A stretch of 64,000 nt of DNA, taken from Pseudomonadota bacterium. GTDB taxonomy: Bacteria; Pseudomonadota; Gammaproteobacteria; Burkholderiales; Burkholderiaceae_B. Shown in pieces: positions 27,681 to 36,172 of this stretch. The DNA is taken from assembly GCA_023439305.1 (NCBI GenBank), contig JAEXOO010000016.1:1-64000 (forward strand). Direction: 5' to 3'. A program made the position numbers and the translations under genes. Position 1 is the stretch's first letter; the number at the start of each line of letters is the position of its first letter. The notes under the pieces are model-generated. The model saw only the letters and a list, made by a program, of their open reading frames with translations, made no database searches and was not told where the DNA came from.

Positions 27681-27945
27681 AGCGCACAGAAGGTCGCCAC
27701 TCGAAGGTATCTGGATTCCGTGCAGGCTGAGGTCTTGCCGGTGCTACGCACCGGTTCCCTGGTCGACAGTCTTCACCGGGCGCGTCGTTAACTCCGACGG
27801 GTTGCTTGTCCCCCGGACAAGCAACAAGCGCCGCCGTCAAACAGAACGACGCTTGCCTCCCGGAGCGGCCTGCCGCCTGCGGCAAGCTCTCTGACCCGCC
27901 TGCACGGAATCCAGATACCTCCGAGCGGCTCAGTACGCTTCATCA
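27681..27945. repeat. ~265-bp imperfect palindromic intergenic element
   Basis: The gene-free stretch 27558-28184 contains one long dyad centred at about 27813. The centre is a perfect 11-base hairpin (GTTGCTTGTCC at 27801-27811, GGACAAGCAAC at 27815-27825). A 21-base perfect inverted pair lies at 27706-27726 and 27899-27919, and weaker mirror similarity fills the rest and extends outward (AGCG near 27681 and CGCT near 27936). Sub-hairpins include CCGGTGC-TAC-GCACCGG at 27738-27754. Short open frames on the two strands read the same peptide motif (PARNPDT), as expected from the symmetry, and are not genes. It looks like two head-to-head copies of a ~130-bp repeat or a MITE-like element. No clear target-site duplication was found. 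Confidence 0.65.
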
Positions 27946-28105
27946 TGAACCACCCGCCCGGAAACCATGCCTAGGACTCATCGACTGGCGATCCGCAATG
28001 AACCCATTGTGAGCCGTGCAGGCCAGGGGCCCGGGTCTGCACGGCGGCTTCACAGGGCCACCACTTTAACGCCAGCGCGAACAGCACTAGAGCTGAAAAA
28101 AAGCA

Positions 28106-28135
28106 CAAAAAAAGAACGGACCGTGGCCCGTTCTT
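28106..28135 (-). terminator. Rho-independent terminator of the molybdenum-hydroxylase operon
   Basis: AAGAACGG (28112-28119) and CCGTTCTT (28128-28135) form the stem. On the minus strand it is followed by seven T. It lies 50 bases after the xdhC-like stop codon. Confidence 0.8.
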
Positions 28136-28184
28136 CCAGAGTAATGATGATCTCGCCCGCACGACTCCTGGAGCCGCTGCCGTA

Positions 28185-29207
28185 TCAGCCCGAAGGCTGT
28201 TCCTGCCTGTCCTTGACCGAGCCCACCGACAATTCGCTGGGCACGTGCACGCCGTTCTTGACGGCGATGATCTCGGCCATGATGCTGACCGCGATTTCGG
28301 CCGGCGTCTTGCTGCCTATGTACAAGCCGATCGGCCCCTTGAGCTTGGCGATTTCGTCCGCCGTCAGGTCGAAGTATTCGGCCAGGCGCTCGCGTCGGCT
28401 CTGGTTGTTGCGTCGCGAACCGATGGCGCCTACATAGAAAGCACTGCTCTTGAGCGCCTCCAGCAAGGCCATATCGTCCAGCTTGGGATCGTGCGTCAAG
28501 GCGACCACGGCGGTGCGCCGGTCCGGCACGCAGGCGATCACCTCGTCATCGGGCATACCCCTCACCACTCGGGCGCCGGGAACGTTCCAGCCGTCGATGT
28601 GCTCGCTGCGCGGATCGCAGACAGTAACGTCAAAACCGTTGAACAAGGCAATGGTGGCCACGTATTCGGACAGTTGCCCGCCGCCGATCAGCAGCAGGCG
28701 ATACGCCGGCCCGAACGTCACGGACAACTGTTCCGGGCTCAGGTGCAGGGCTGCGGGCACGCGGGTGGCGCTGCTCCAGGCGCGGCCGCTGGCCAGATCC
28801 ACATGGCGCTGCACCAGATGCCGTTGCTCCAGCAGAGCCAGCACATCGGCCAAAGCCTGTGGGCAGGGATTGAACTCCACCAGCAAGCGTATGGTGCCTC
28901 CGCACGGCAGGCCGAAGCGATGCGCCTCATCGGCGCTGATGCCGTAGGTCAGCAGTTGCGGGCGGCCGTCGCCATGTAGGCGACTGTCCGCCGCCTGCAC
29001 GTCGTGGTAGGCGCGAATCAGGTCGTCTTCGATGCAACCGCCCGACACCGACCCGACTACCGCTCCGCCTTTTTCCAGAGCCATGATCGAGCCTTCGGGG
29101 CGCGGGGACGAACCCCAGGTCTGCACCACGGTCACGAGGATAGCCTCGCGCCCCTGTGCCCGCCAGTCCTGCAACTGGCGCAATACCCTGACATCCAGGC
29201 TCTCCAT
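28185..29207 (-). CDS. XdhC/CoxI family molybdenum-hydroxylase maturation protein
   Basis: A 340-residue protein with the N-terminal XdhC_CoxI domain (VQTWGSSPRPEGSIM, SVSGGCIEDDLI, residues ~28-63) and a C-terminal Rossmann-type XdhC_C domain (LLLIGGGQLSEYVA; late YVGAIGSRRN). XdhC proteins bind and sulfurate the molybdenum cofactor and insert it into xanthine-dehydrogenase-like enzymes. It is the last gene of the operon that encodes such an enzyme at 34151-38559, which supports this role. AAGGAGA precedes the ATG, 20 bases after dctM. Confidence 0.9.
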   Translation of the reverse strand: MESLDVRVLRQLQDWRAQGREAILVTVVQTWGSSPRPEGSIMALEKGGAVVGSVSGGCIEDDLIRAYHDVQAADSRLHGDGRPQLLTYGISADEAHRFGLPCGGTIRLLVEFNPCPQALADVLALLEQRHLVQRHVDLASGRAWSSATRVPAALHLSPEQLSVTFGPAYRLLLIGGGQLSEYVATIALFNGFDVTVCDPRSEHIDGWNVPGARVVRGMPDDEVIACVPDRRTAVVALTHDPKLDDMALLEALKSSAFYVGAIGSRRNNQSRRERLAEYFDLTADEIAKLKGPIGLYIGSKTPAEIAVSIMAEIIAVKNGVHVPSELSVGSVKDRQEQPSG

Positions 29208-29227
29208 GACCGTCTCCTTCTCGATAA

Positions 29228-30901
29228 TTATTTGAATACAGGCATGTCGTTGTCCGAAGAATCGAACGGATTGGAATCCACGCCGTACTCGTCCTGCATT
29301 TCTATCTTGACCGTACTGGGGTCTACCTGCGGCCCGTCACCCTTGTAATGCGTCACGATGCCCGGGAACAGCAGCACGATGGCCACCATGATGAGCTGGA
29401 TGCAGATGAAAGGCACCGACCCCCAGTAGATATCTCCCGTGGCCACGCCCCGGATCTTCTTCTGGGTCACCTTGTCGATATAGTCTTCCTTAGGCGCCAC
29501 CGAGCGCAAGTAAAACAGTGCGAACCCAAATGGTGGATGCATAAAGGATGTCTGCATATTAACGGCTAACAGCACGCCGAACCAGATCAGGTCTATCCCC
29601 ATCTTGTCGGCCACCGGTCCCAGCAGGGGCACGATGATGAAGGCCAGTTCGAAGAAGTCCAGGAAGAAGGCCAGCACGAAGACCAGGACGCTGACCAGGA
29701 CCAGGAAGCCGTATTCGCCGCCGGGCAGGTCGATCAGCAGATGCTCCACCCACAGGTCGCCATCCACGCCGCGGAAGGTCAGCGAGAAGATCGTGGAGCC
29801 GATCAGGATGAACATCACAAAGCAAGACAGCTTGGCCGTGGTGTCCATGGCCTGCTTGAGCAGGTCCAGGCTCAGGCGACGACGGCTGACGGCCATCAAG
29901 ATGGCGCCCACCGCACCCATGGCGCCGCCTTCGGTCGGCGTGGCAATGCCCAGGAAGATCGTGCCCAGCACCAGAAAGATCAAGGCCAGCGGCGGGATCA
30001 TCACGAACGTCACACGTTCGGCCAGGGTAGACAGCAGGCCCAGCTTGAGCCACTTGTTCAGCAAGGCCAGCGCAAAGGCCACACCGCCCACCAGCAGAAT
30101 GCCGATAATGACTTTTTCGTCGATAGGGCCGTTCGGGTCGATGACGAACTCATCCAGCACATAGGCCGAAACCAGAGACACCAGCAGCAGCACGATCAGC
30201 GAACGCGTGCCGGTACGACCGCGGGCGTCGGTAAACGCGCGATGCTCGACCGGAATGGGCGGCACATCCTTGGGACGCATAACCGCCAGGATCAGGATGT
30301 AGACAATATAAGCGGCGGTCAGCAGCAGGCCGGGCACCATGGCGCCACGGTACATATCGCCAACGGAGCGGCCCAACTGGTCAGCCAGCACGATCAGCAC
30401 CAGAGAGGGCGGAATGATTTGCGACAAAGTACCCGAGGCGGCGATCACACCCGTCGCCAGGCGACGGCTGTAGCCGTAGCGCAACATGATGGGCAGGGAG
30501 ATCAGACCCATGGAAATGACCGAGGCCGACACCACGCCGGTCGTGGCCGCCAGCATGGCGCCCACCGCCACCACGGCGATAGCCAGGCCGCCCGGCATGG
30601 AGCCGAACAATTGACCTATGGTGTCAAGCAGATCCTCGGCCATGCCGGATCGCTCCAGAATCAAGCCCATGAAGGTAAAGAAAGGGATAGCCAGCAGTGT
30701 GTCGTTGGCCATGATGCCGAAGACGCGCAACGGCAGCGCCTGGAACAAGGACCAGTTGAACAGCCCCATCTCTACGCCGATCAGCCCGAACACCATGCCG
30801 TTGGCAGCCAGGGCGAAAGCCACGGGGAACCCCAGCAGCAAGAAAACAATCAGTGACGCGAACATCACCGGCGCCATATTGGCGACAAATAAATCCATCA
30901 T
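29228..30901 (-). CDS. TRAP transporter large permease subunit (DctM family, FcbT3-like)
   Basis: A 557-residue inner-membrane protein with many membrane helices and the DctM signatures (PFFTFMGLILERSG early on, GLISLPIMLRYGYSRRLATGVIAASGTLSQIIPPS near the middle, ATPTEGGAMGAVGA later). It is about 130 residues longer than typical DctM, with an added hydrophobic stretch around residues 225-290 and a long polar C-terminal tail, as seen in the large subunits of TakQM/FcbT-type systems. With the small subunit it uses an ion gradient to take up the ligand delivered by the TRAP binding protein at 38585-39682. It follows dctQ by 8 bases. Confidence 0.92.
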   Translation of the reverse strand: MMDLFVANMAPVMFASLIVFLLLGFPVAFALAANGMVFGLIGVEMGLFNWSLFQALPLRVFGIMANDTLLAIPFFTFMGLILERSGMAEDLLDTIGQLFGSMPGGLAIAVVAVGAMLAATTGVVSASVISMGLISLPIMLRYGYSRRLATGVIAASGTLSQIIPPSLVLIVLADQLGRSVGDMYRGAMVPGLLLTAAYIVYILILAVMRPKDVPPIPVEHRAFTDARGRTGTRSLIVLLLVSLVSAYVLDEFVIDPNGPIDEKVIIGILLVGGVAFALALLNKWLKLGLLSTLAERVTFVMIPPLALIFLVLGTIFLGIATPTEGGAMGAVGAILMAVSRRRLSLDLLKQAMDTTAKLSCFVMFILIGSTIFSLTFRGVDGDLWVEHLLIDLPGGEYGFLVLVSVLVFVLAFFLDFFELAFIIVPLLGPVADKMGIDLIWFGVLLAVNMQTSFMHPPFGFALFYLRSVAPKEDYIDKVTQKKIRGVATGDIYWGSVPFICIQLIMVAIVLLFPGIVTHYKGDGPQVDPSTVKIEMQDEYGVDSNPFDSSDNDMPVFK

Positions 30902-30909
30902 GATGAGGT

Positions 30910-31521
30910 TCAGCCTTTCTGTTGTTGCTCGAACTTGGCTTGGGCTTGCCGCGCGATTTCTTCGGCCAGCAATTCTTCAGGTGTTTTATCCAGCAGCTTC
31001 TTGTTGGGATTGGGGCAGGCGCCGCGCAGAAAGCCGACGCACTTGATCAAGTGAGAGATGCCCTGCAGGGAGATCAGCGCAAAACCGATGGGAATGATGA
31101 GCTTGGCCGGCCAGCGGATCAGGCCGCCGGAATTGGAAGAAATTTCATTGCTCAAGTACGAGTCCATGAACACGGGCCAGGACAGCGTCATGATGGCGAT
31201 GCAGGCCGGCAGCATGAACAGCAGCACGCCGACGATCTCGATCACGATCTGCTTGCGCTCGGACAAGCGCGAAGCCAACACATCCACGCGCACGTGTTCG
31301 TTGCGCAGGAACGTGTAGCCGCCGGTCAAGAGGAACAGGGCGCCGAACAGATACCACTGCACCTCCAGCCAGGCATTGGAGCTGGAATCGAAAAATTTAC
31401 GCGCGATGGCGTTGTAGGAGCTGATCAACACCACCAGCAGAACCAGCCACATGACCGTGCGGCCACATAGTCGGTTCAGGCAGTCGATCGCCCGAGACAG
31501 TTTGAGTAAAGATTGCATCAA
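30910..31521 (-). CDS. TRAP transporter small permease subunit (DctQ family)
   Basis: A 203-residue protein with four membrane helices and the DctQ pattern (LVVLISSYNAIARKFF, WLEVQWYLFGALFLLTGGYTFLRNEHVRVDVL). It pairs with the large permease directly downstream. The C-terminal ~45 residues are charged and Gln-rich, longer than in the minimal family member. It lies 35 bases after the ABC permease gene, whose cluster separates it from its binding protein. Confidence 0.92.
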   Translation of the reverse strand: MMQSLLKLSRAIDCLNRLCGRTVMWLVLLVVLISSYNAIARKFFDSSSNAWLEVQWYLFGALFLLTGGYTFLRNEHVRVDVLASRLSERKQIVIEIVGVLLFMLPACIAIMTLSWPVFMDSYLSNEISSNSGGLIRWPAKLIIPIGFALISLQGISHLIKCVGFLRGACPNPNKKLLDKTPEELLAEEIARQAQAKFEQQQKG

Positions 31522-31556
31522 TCCCCCAGATTTTCTGCGTTGAAGTTGTGTGAAAT

Positions 31557-32318
31557 CTAATCAGCCCGGAAACGCGTGGCGCGCTTTTCCACGGCATCAA
31601 GCAGGAAGTACAGCGCCAGGCCCATCACCGCCAGGATGAACAGCGCCGAGAACACCCGCACCGTGTCGAACACGCCTTGTGCGCTCATGATCACAAAGCC
31701 CAGCCCGCGCTGCGAGGACACGAACTCGCCCACGATGGCGCCCACCAGCGCCAGGGACAGGGCCACTTTCAGGCCGGCCATGATGGACGGCAGGGCCGAA
31801 GGCAGGCGCACCTTGAAGAACAGGGCCACCGGCCCGCCCTTCAGGACGCGCCCCAGGTCCAGAATGTCAGGCGACACCGATCGCAGTCCCTGCACCGTGT
31901 CCACGATGACGGCAAACACCGCGATCATGAAGGCAATAGCCACTTTGGGTTCGTAGCCGGTTCCCATCCACACCACGAACAGCGGCGCCAGGGCCACTTT
32001 GGGAATGCTGTTGAAGCCCACGATCAGCGGATAGCAAAAGCGCTCGAACAGGGGCGAGCCGACCAAGGCCACGGCGATCAGCACCCCGCCCACAGCCGCC
32101 AGCGCAAAGCCGGCCAGCGTGACACCCAGCGTGTACAGGGCCTGGCTCATGTACCAGCCCAGCTCGCCATACAGATCCAGCAAAATCAGCGAGGGGCGCG
32201 GCAAGATGACTTCCCGCACTTGGCCCAGCCGACACACCAGCTCCCAGACCAGCAGGACCACCACCAGAGAAATCAGGCCCGCCAGCCAACTGGGCAGGGA
32301 ACGCAGCGTTTTACTCAT
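31557..32318 (-). CDS. ABC transporter permease, SsuC/TauC-like
   Basis: A 253-residue permease with about six membrane segments and an EAA-type loop near residues 155-180 (KGGPVALFFKVRLPSALPSIM). The start is placed at the ATG at 32318, which has GGGAG seven bases ahead and overlaps the end of the ATPase gene by 8 bases (ATGAGTAA). The longer upstream frame is only the antisense of the ATPase. It forms an importer with the next two upstream genes. Confidence 0.9.
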   Translation of the reverse strand: MSKTLRSLPSWLAGLISLVVVLLVWELVCRLGQVREVILPRPSLILLDLYGELGWYMSQALYTLGVTLAGFALAAVGGVLIAVALVGSPLFERFCYPLIVGFNSIPKVALAPLFVVWMGTGYEPKVAIAFMIAVFAVIVDTVQGLRSVSPDILDLGRVLKGGPVALFFKVRLPSALPSIMAGLKVALSLALVGAIVGEFVSSQRGLGFVIMSAQGVFDTVRVFSALFILAVMGLALYFLLDAVEKRATRFRAD

Positions 32319-33090
32319 GAGCATCTCCCGCGCCGTCGGCGATGCCGAACAACTGGCGGATATGGGCCACATGACGGCCGAACTCGGGCGTCTCGCGCAA
32401 GGACAGAGGGCGCGGACGGGGAAAATCGATATGGATCTGCTCCAGTACGCGGCCTGGGCGCGGCGAAAACACCAGGACGGTGTCTGCCAGGAAGACAGCT
32501 TCGGCAATACCGTGCGTCACGAACAACGTGGTGTTGCCCGTCTTGAGCCAGATGCGCTGCAGTTCAGCGTTCATGTTGTCGCGCGTCAAGGCATCCAGCG
32601 CGCCGAAGGGCTCGTCCATCAGCAACAGCCGGGGATCGTCCACCAGGGCGCGGCAGATCGAGGCGCGCTGACGCATGCCGCCCGACAATTGGCGCGGATA
32701 GCTGTCGGCAAACTGGGACAGCCCGGTCAGCGCCAGCAACTGATCTACCTTGTCGCGGTAGTCCGCACGGCGCTTGCCGGCGAACTCCAGGGGCAGCAGT
32801 ATGTTCTCGCGTATGGTGCGCCACTCCAGCAGCGCGTCCCGCTGGAATACCATGCCCACCTGATCAGGCGGCCCCTTGATGGGCTGATTATCCACCGTGA
32901 GCGAACCGCTGCTGATCGTCTCCAGGCCCGCCACGCAGCGCAGAAAGGTGCTTTTGCCACAGCCGCTGGGCCCCAGGATGCTGATGAACTGACCTGGCTG
33001 GATGTCCACGCTGATGCCATCGAGCGCCAGCACGTCGCGCGCGCCATCAAAGCGCTTGCGCACGTCTTGGGAAAGGACGCGCGCCGCCAT
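32311..33090 (-). CDS. ABC transporter ATP-binding protein, SsuB/TauB-like
   Basis: A 259-residue ATPase with Walker A ILGPSGCGKSTFLRCVAGL, signature QLSGGMRQRASICRAL, Walker B LLLMDEPFGALD and FVTHGIAEAVFLAD (the H-loop His is followed by Gly rather than Asp). Its ATG overlaps the stop of the binding-protein gene by one base, indicating translational coupling. It energises the NMT1-type importer nested inside the molybdenum-hydroxylase operon. Confidence 0.9.
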   Translation of the reverse strand: MAARVLSQDVRKRFDGARDVLALDGISVDIQPGQFISILGPSGCGKSTFLRCVAGLETISSGSLTVDNQPIKGPPDQVGMVFQRDALLEWRTIRENILLPLEFAGKRRADYRDKVDQLLALTGLSQFADSYPRQLSGGMRQRASICRALVDDPRLLLMDEPFGALDALTRDNMNAELQRIWLKTGNTTLFVTHGIAEAVFLADTVLVFSPRPGRVLEQIHIDFPRPRPLSLRETPEFGRHVAHIRQLFGIADGAGDAHE

Positions 33091-34109
33091 TACTTGAGCT
33101 CCAGCCCGGCCAGGGTGTCAACGGTTACGACGCCGGGCTGGTAATAGTCAGAGGCCTTCTGGCCGGCCGGAATCAGTTCAACGCGCTCCAGCGTGGCGAT
33201 GGTTTTGTCCCAATCTGCAGCCTGGCTCACGCCAATGGAGCCGTTGGCCGCCGCTGGACCGAAATACGTTTTGAGCGTATTGAGCTGGTCCAGCAAAATG
33301 GCCTTGTCCAGGCGCGCATTGGGTCGCTGCGCCACAATGGCGTCCACGGCCTCCTGCTCATGGCCGCTGTAGATGTAGTTCCAGGACTTGGCTACGACGT
33401 TGGCGAAGGTGCCGATATCCTGCGCCCGGCTGGCCAGTTTCTGCTCACTGGCGAACAGGCCGAAGCTGACCATGTCCAGACCATGCTGGGCAAAAGGAAT
33501 GGCGACCGAAGGGCGCTGGCGCGATACCGATGGCAGCACAAAAGGAATGGTGGAGATGACGGCGTCGGCCCGGTCCACAGCATAGGTCGCCGCCTTGCCG
33601 GCCGCGTCTACACTGAGCAGGTCCACATCGCTGCGGCGCAGCTTTCCGGCTGCCAGGAAGGCATCCACAAAAGGGGCTTCCAGCGAACCGGCCGTGTACG
33701 CGATCTTGCGCCCTTTCAGGCCCTCGGGTCCGGTGATACCGGAATCCACGGGCACCAGCACACCGATGTCGCTGGAGGTGGCAAATGGCGCCAGCCCTTT
33801 GACAGGCAGGCCTTTGCTGCGCGCGATCACCATGGACGCCAGGGCGGCATGCCCCACATCGAAACGATCACTGCCACCCACGATCTGCACCGTCGTCACC
33901 GAGCCGTTGCCATCCTCCAGCCGCACATCCAGGCCGGCCTGCTTGAACCAACCCTTCTGCATAGCCAGATGGAACGGCGCGTGCACCGCCCAAGGAGTCC
34001 AGTCCAGCTTTACGTTCAGCGGCTCAGCGAGCGCACCGCAACTGGCCAACAGCGCGGCGGCTCCCATGGCGAGGCGCACACGTCCCCCCAAAGCATTCTG
34101 CTCTGTCAT
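33090..34109 (-). CDS. ABC transporter substrate-binding protein, NMT1/THI5-like
   Basis: A 339-residue periplasmic protein with a signal peptide (RLAMGAAALLASCGALA, cleavage near residue 28). It has the NMT1-type start NVKLDWTPWAVHAPFHLAMQKGWFKQAGLDV and a GGSDRFDVGHAALASMVIARSKG block. Similar proteins bind pyrimidine precursors, riboflavin, aromatic acids or sulfonates. Here it lies between the [2Fe-2S] subunit gene and the ATPase gene. The ATG at 34109 touches an AAGGAG with no spacer, so a start at residue 15 is possible but would shorten the signal peptide. Confidence 0.87.
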   Translation of the reverse strand: MTEQNALGGRVRLAMGAAALLASCGALAEPLNVKLDWTPWAVHAPFHLAMQKGWFKQAGLDVRLEDGNGSVTTVQIVGGSDRFDVGHAALASMVIARSKGLPVKGLAPFATSSDIGVLVPVDSGITGPEGLKGRKIAYTAGSLEAPFVDAFLAAGKLRRSDVDLLSVDAAGKAATYAVDRADAVISTIPFVLPSVSRQRPSVAIPFAQHGLDMVSFGLFASEQKLASRAQDIGTFANVVAKSWNYIYSGHEQEAVDAIVAQRPNARLDKAILLDQLNTLKTYFGPAAANGSIGVSQAADWDKTIATLERVELIPAGQKASDYYQPGVVTVDTLAGLELK

Positions 34110-34150
34110 CTCCTTACCCCTTTTTTTATGGTCTAACGTCGTCTAAGCGC

Positions 34151-35332
34151 TCACGAGCGCCGGAAAAGTCCCTTGAAGCGATCCCACAGAATGCTGAAGA
34201 ACATCTTGACCGGGTTGAACTCCGCCACGGCGGGCTGCTCGCCCTCGGCCAGGGGTTTTTCCAGACGCAGATTCACGTTCTTGCCGAACTCGGCAATCAT
34301 GCGGCGCACAAAATCCTGCACCAGCCCGGAGCGCGAAAACTGCGCCAACGGCCCTTGCAGCGAGTACACCAGCTCCACGTCCACCCGACTGCGGGCGTCG
34401 CCATCCGGTGTCACCTGATAGCTCACATCACCCCGCGCGCGCGATTGGCTGAGCGAATCAACCCCCTCGCCGCGCAGCACCGCCGCACGGCGGGCATCAT
34501 CCTCTTCCAGCGTGGCATTACCTTTGAAGGCCGCCGACATGGGGCCGAACTTGATGGCGATCTTGCCCTGCACGGTGGCGCCGTCCTGGGACTCGATGAC
34601 CGCTCCCGGGAGGCAACCGGCCACTTTGGGCAGATCCTTCATGAAAGCCCAGACCTGATCGGCCGGGAAACGGGCTTCGAAACCACCCTGGATAGCCTGG
34701 CCCTTACCCTTGTCGGAACCGCTGGCAGCTGCGGCGGCGACTGGCGCGGCCACTGCCGCAACTTCCTCTTGCACCGCCTCGAACGTAGCGAAGCCGTCTT
34801 GAGCCCAGTCCTGCTGCACATGCTGCACGACAGCAGCACGCAAGGCCTGAACCTGCTCGTCGGGCTGCTCGCGCAGCGCTTTGAGCACCGACAGAATCGC
34901 CGCCGTGATGCCTTGGTAGCCCGTGCAACGGCAGATATTGCCGGACAGCTCGATGCGCACACGGGCCTCATCGGCCTCGGGCAGGCGCAGCACAATGTCG
35001 CGGCTGGTCGCCAACATGCCGGGCGTGCAAAAGCCGCACTGCAGGGCATGATGCTCGGAAAAAGCCTTGCGCAGGCGCTGCATGATCGGATCGTCGTCGT
35101 AGCCTTCGACCGTCGTGACCTCATGGCCATCGCAGGCGCCGGCGAAGGTGATGCAGGAACGCACGGGACGCCCGTCCACCAAGACCGTGCAGGCGCCGCA
35201 CACACCGTGCTCGCAGCTCAGGTTGGTGCCGGTCAGCCGGCCTTTTTCACGGATGAAGTCACCCAGGTGAGTGCGCGGTTCGGCCTCGTGCGACTGCTTG
35301 CGGCCGTTTACTTGAATCGAAATTTCTGCCAT
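34151..35332 (-). CDS. Molybdenum hydroxylase [2Fe-2S] subunit fused to a CoxG/SRPBCC domain
   Basis: A 393-residue fusion. Residues 1-150 are a normal small subunit: plant-type cluster Cys40, Cys45, Cys48, Cys60, then the helical-domain cluster Cys99, Cys102, Cys134, Cys136. A ~65-residue linker (Ala/Gln-rich) leads to a CoxG-type START-like domain (~215-360: FEARFPADQVWAFMKDLPKV, then KIAIKFGPMSAAFKGNATLEE). The protein ends with an amphipathic or hydrophobic basic tail (KMFFSILWDRFKGLFRR) like the membrane anchor of CoxG. In CO-dehydrogenase systems CoxG is a separate gene needed for membrane docking and electron exit. The fusion suggests this hydroxylase is tethered to the inner membrane through its iron-sulfur subunit. 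Confidence 0.9.
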   Translation of the reverse strand: MAEISIQVNGRKQSHEAEPRTHLGDFIREKGRLTGTNLSCEHGVCGACTVLVDGRPVRSCITFAGACDGHEVTTVEGYDDDPIMQRLRKAFSEHHALQCGFCTPGMLATSRDIVLRLPEADEARVRIELSGNICRCTGYQGITAAILSVLKALREQPDEQVQALRAAVVQHVQQDWAQDGFATFEAVQEEVAAVAAPVAAAAASGSDKGKGQAIQGGFEARFPADQVWAFMKDLPKVAGCLPGAVIESQDGATVQGKIAIKFGPMSAAFKGNATLEEDDARRAAVLRGEGVDSLSQSRARGDVSYQVTPDGDARSRVDVELVYSLQGPLAQFSRSGLVQDFVRRMIAEFGKNVNLRLEKPLAEGEQPAVAEFNPVKMFFSILWDRFKGLFRRS

Positions 35333-35335
35333 GTC

Positions 35336-36172
35336 TTAACCTTTCACACCCAGCGCCTGCTGCAGGCTGCGTTCCACCACCGTGCGGAACAGCACCTGAT
35401 GGGCCTCGTCCCGCTGCGCAAGAATCGGCTGCAAAGCCGCTTCGATCGCATCTGCCTCCAGCGCTGCTGCGCCCTGCGCGGCCACTTTCACGGCCAGTTC
35501 AGGGAGCAAGCGCGGCGCGCCGTCCATGGCGCCGATCACCACGCGCGCGGTGCGCGTGGCCGGATCGAAATAACAGGCGCAGCTGGCGTCAGCAAACTCG
35601 CCGACCTTGCGGGTGAATTTGTAATAGCCCCAGCGGGCCGTGGTCGACACGGCCGGCACGTCCACGGACTCAATGAACTCGCCCGCCTCCAACACCGTGG
35701 TGTAAGCAGCGACCATGAAATCGGCCATGGGCACACTGCGTGCGCCGCCAGGGCCGCGCACATTCACGCGCGCACCCAGAGCGACGCAGGTCAGCACCCA
35801 GTCGGCAGCAGGGTCAGCATGCGCCAGGCTGCCACCCAGGGTGCCGCGATTGCGCACCCCGCGATACGCGATGCGACCGGCCACTTTCTGCATCATGTGC
35901 CCGCGCAGAGCCTCGTGCAGACCGTCCTCGATCTGGGCGTGAGTCACGGCAGCGCCGATGCGCACCTGGCCGTTCACCGTGCTGACCTGCTGCAGCTCGG
36001 GCACGGCGGACACATCCAGCACGCGGCCAGGGCGCACCAGGCGCAGGTTCAGCATGGGCCCCAGCGACTGGCTGCCGCCCATCAGGCGCACGCCGGCGGG
36101 ATCCCCCGCCAGTGCGTCCTGGACTTGCTTCAGGCTTGCAGCCTGTTGGTATTCGAACTTGGCGGCCTTCAT
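35336..36172 (-). CDS. Molybdenum hydroxylase FAD-binding subunit (CoxM family)
   Basis: A 278-residue FAD-binding subunit. It opens MKAAKFEYQQAASLKQV, has the AGGQS-equivalent GGSQSLGPMLNLRL (residues ~32-45) and the second flavin motif NRGTLGGSLAHADPAADW (~112-129). It passes electrons from the molybdenum site via the [2Fe-2S] clusters to an acceptor. Its start overlaps the stop of the large subunit (ATGA) and it ends 3 bases before the fusion subunit gene, so the three subunits are strictly coupled. Confidence 0.92.
   Translation of the reverse strand: MKAAKFEYQQAASLKQVQDALAGDPAGVRLMGGSQSLGPMLNLRLVRPGRVLDVSAVPELQQVSTVNGQVRIGAAVTHAQIEDGLHEALRGHMMQKVAGRIAYRGVRNRGTLGGSLAHADPAADWVLTCVALGARVNVRGPGGARSVPMADFMVAAYTTVLEAGEFIESVDVPAVSTTARWGYYKFTRKVGEFADASCACYFDPATRTARVVIGAMDGAPRLLPELAVKVAAQGAAALEADAIEAALQPILAQRDEAHQVLFRTVVERSLQQALGVKG

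Noticed and set aside
27673..28012. Two short open frames on opposite strands (70 and 68 residues)
   Set aside because: They lie inside the palindromic element and share a peptide motif only because the DNA is symmetric. No ribosome sites are seen.
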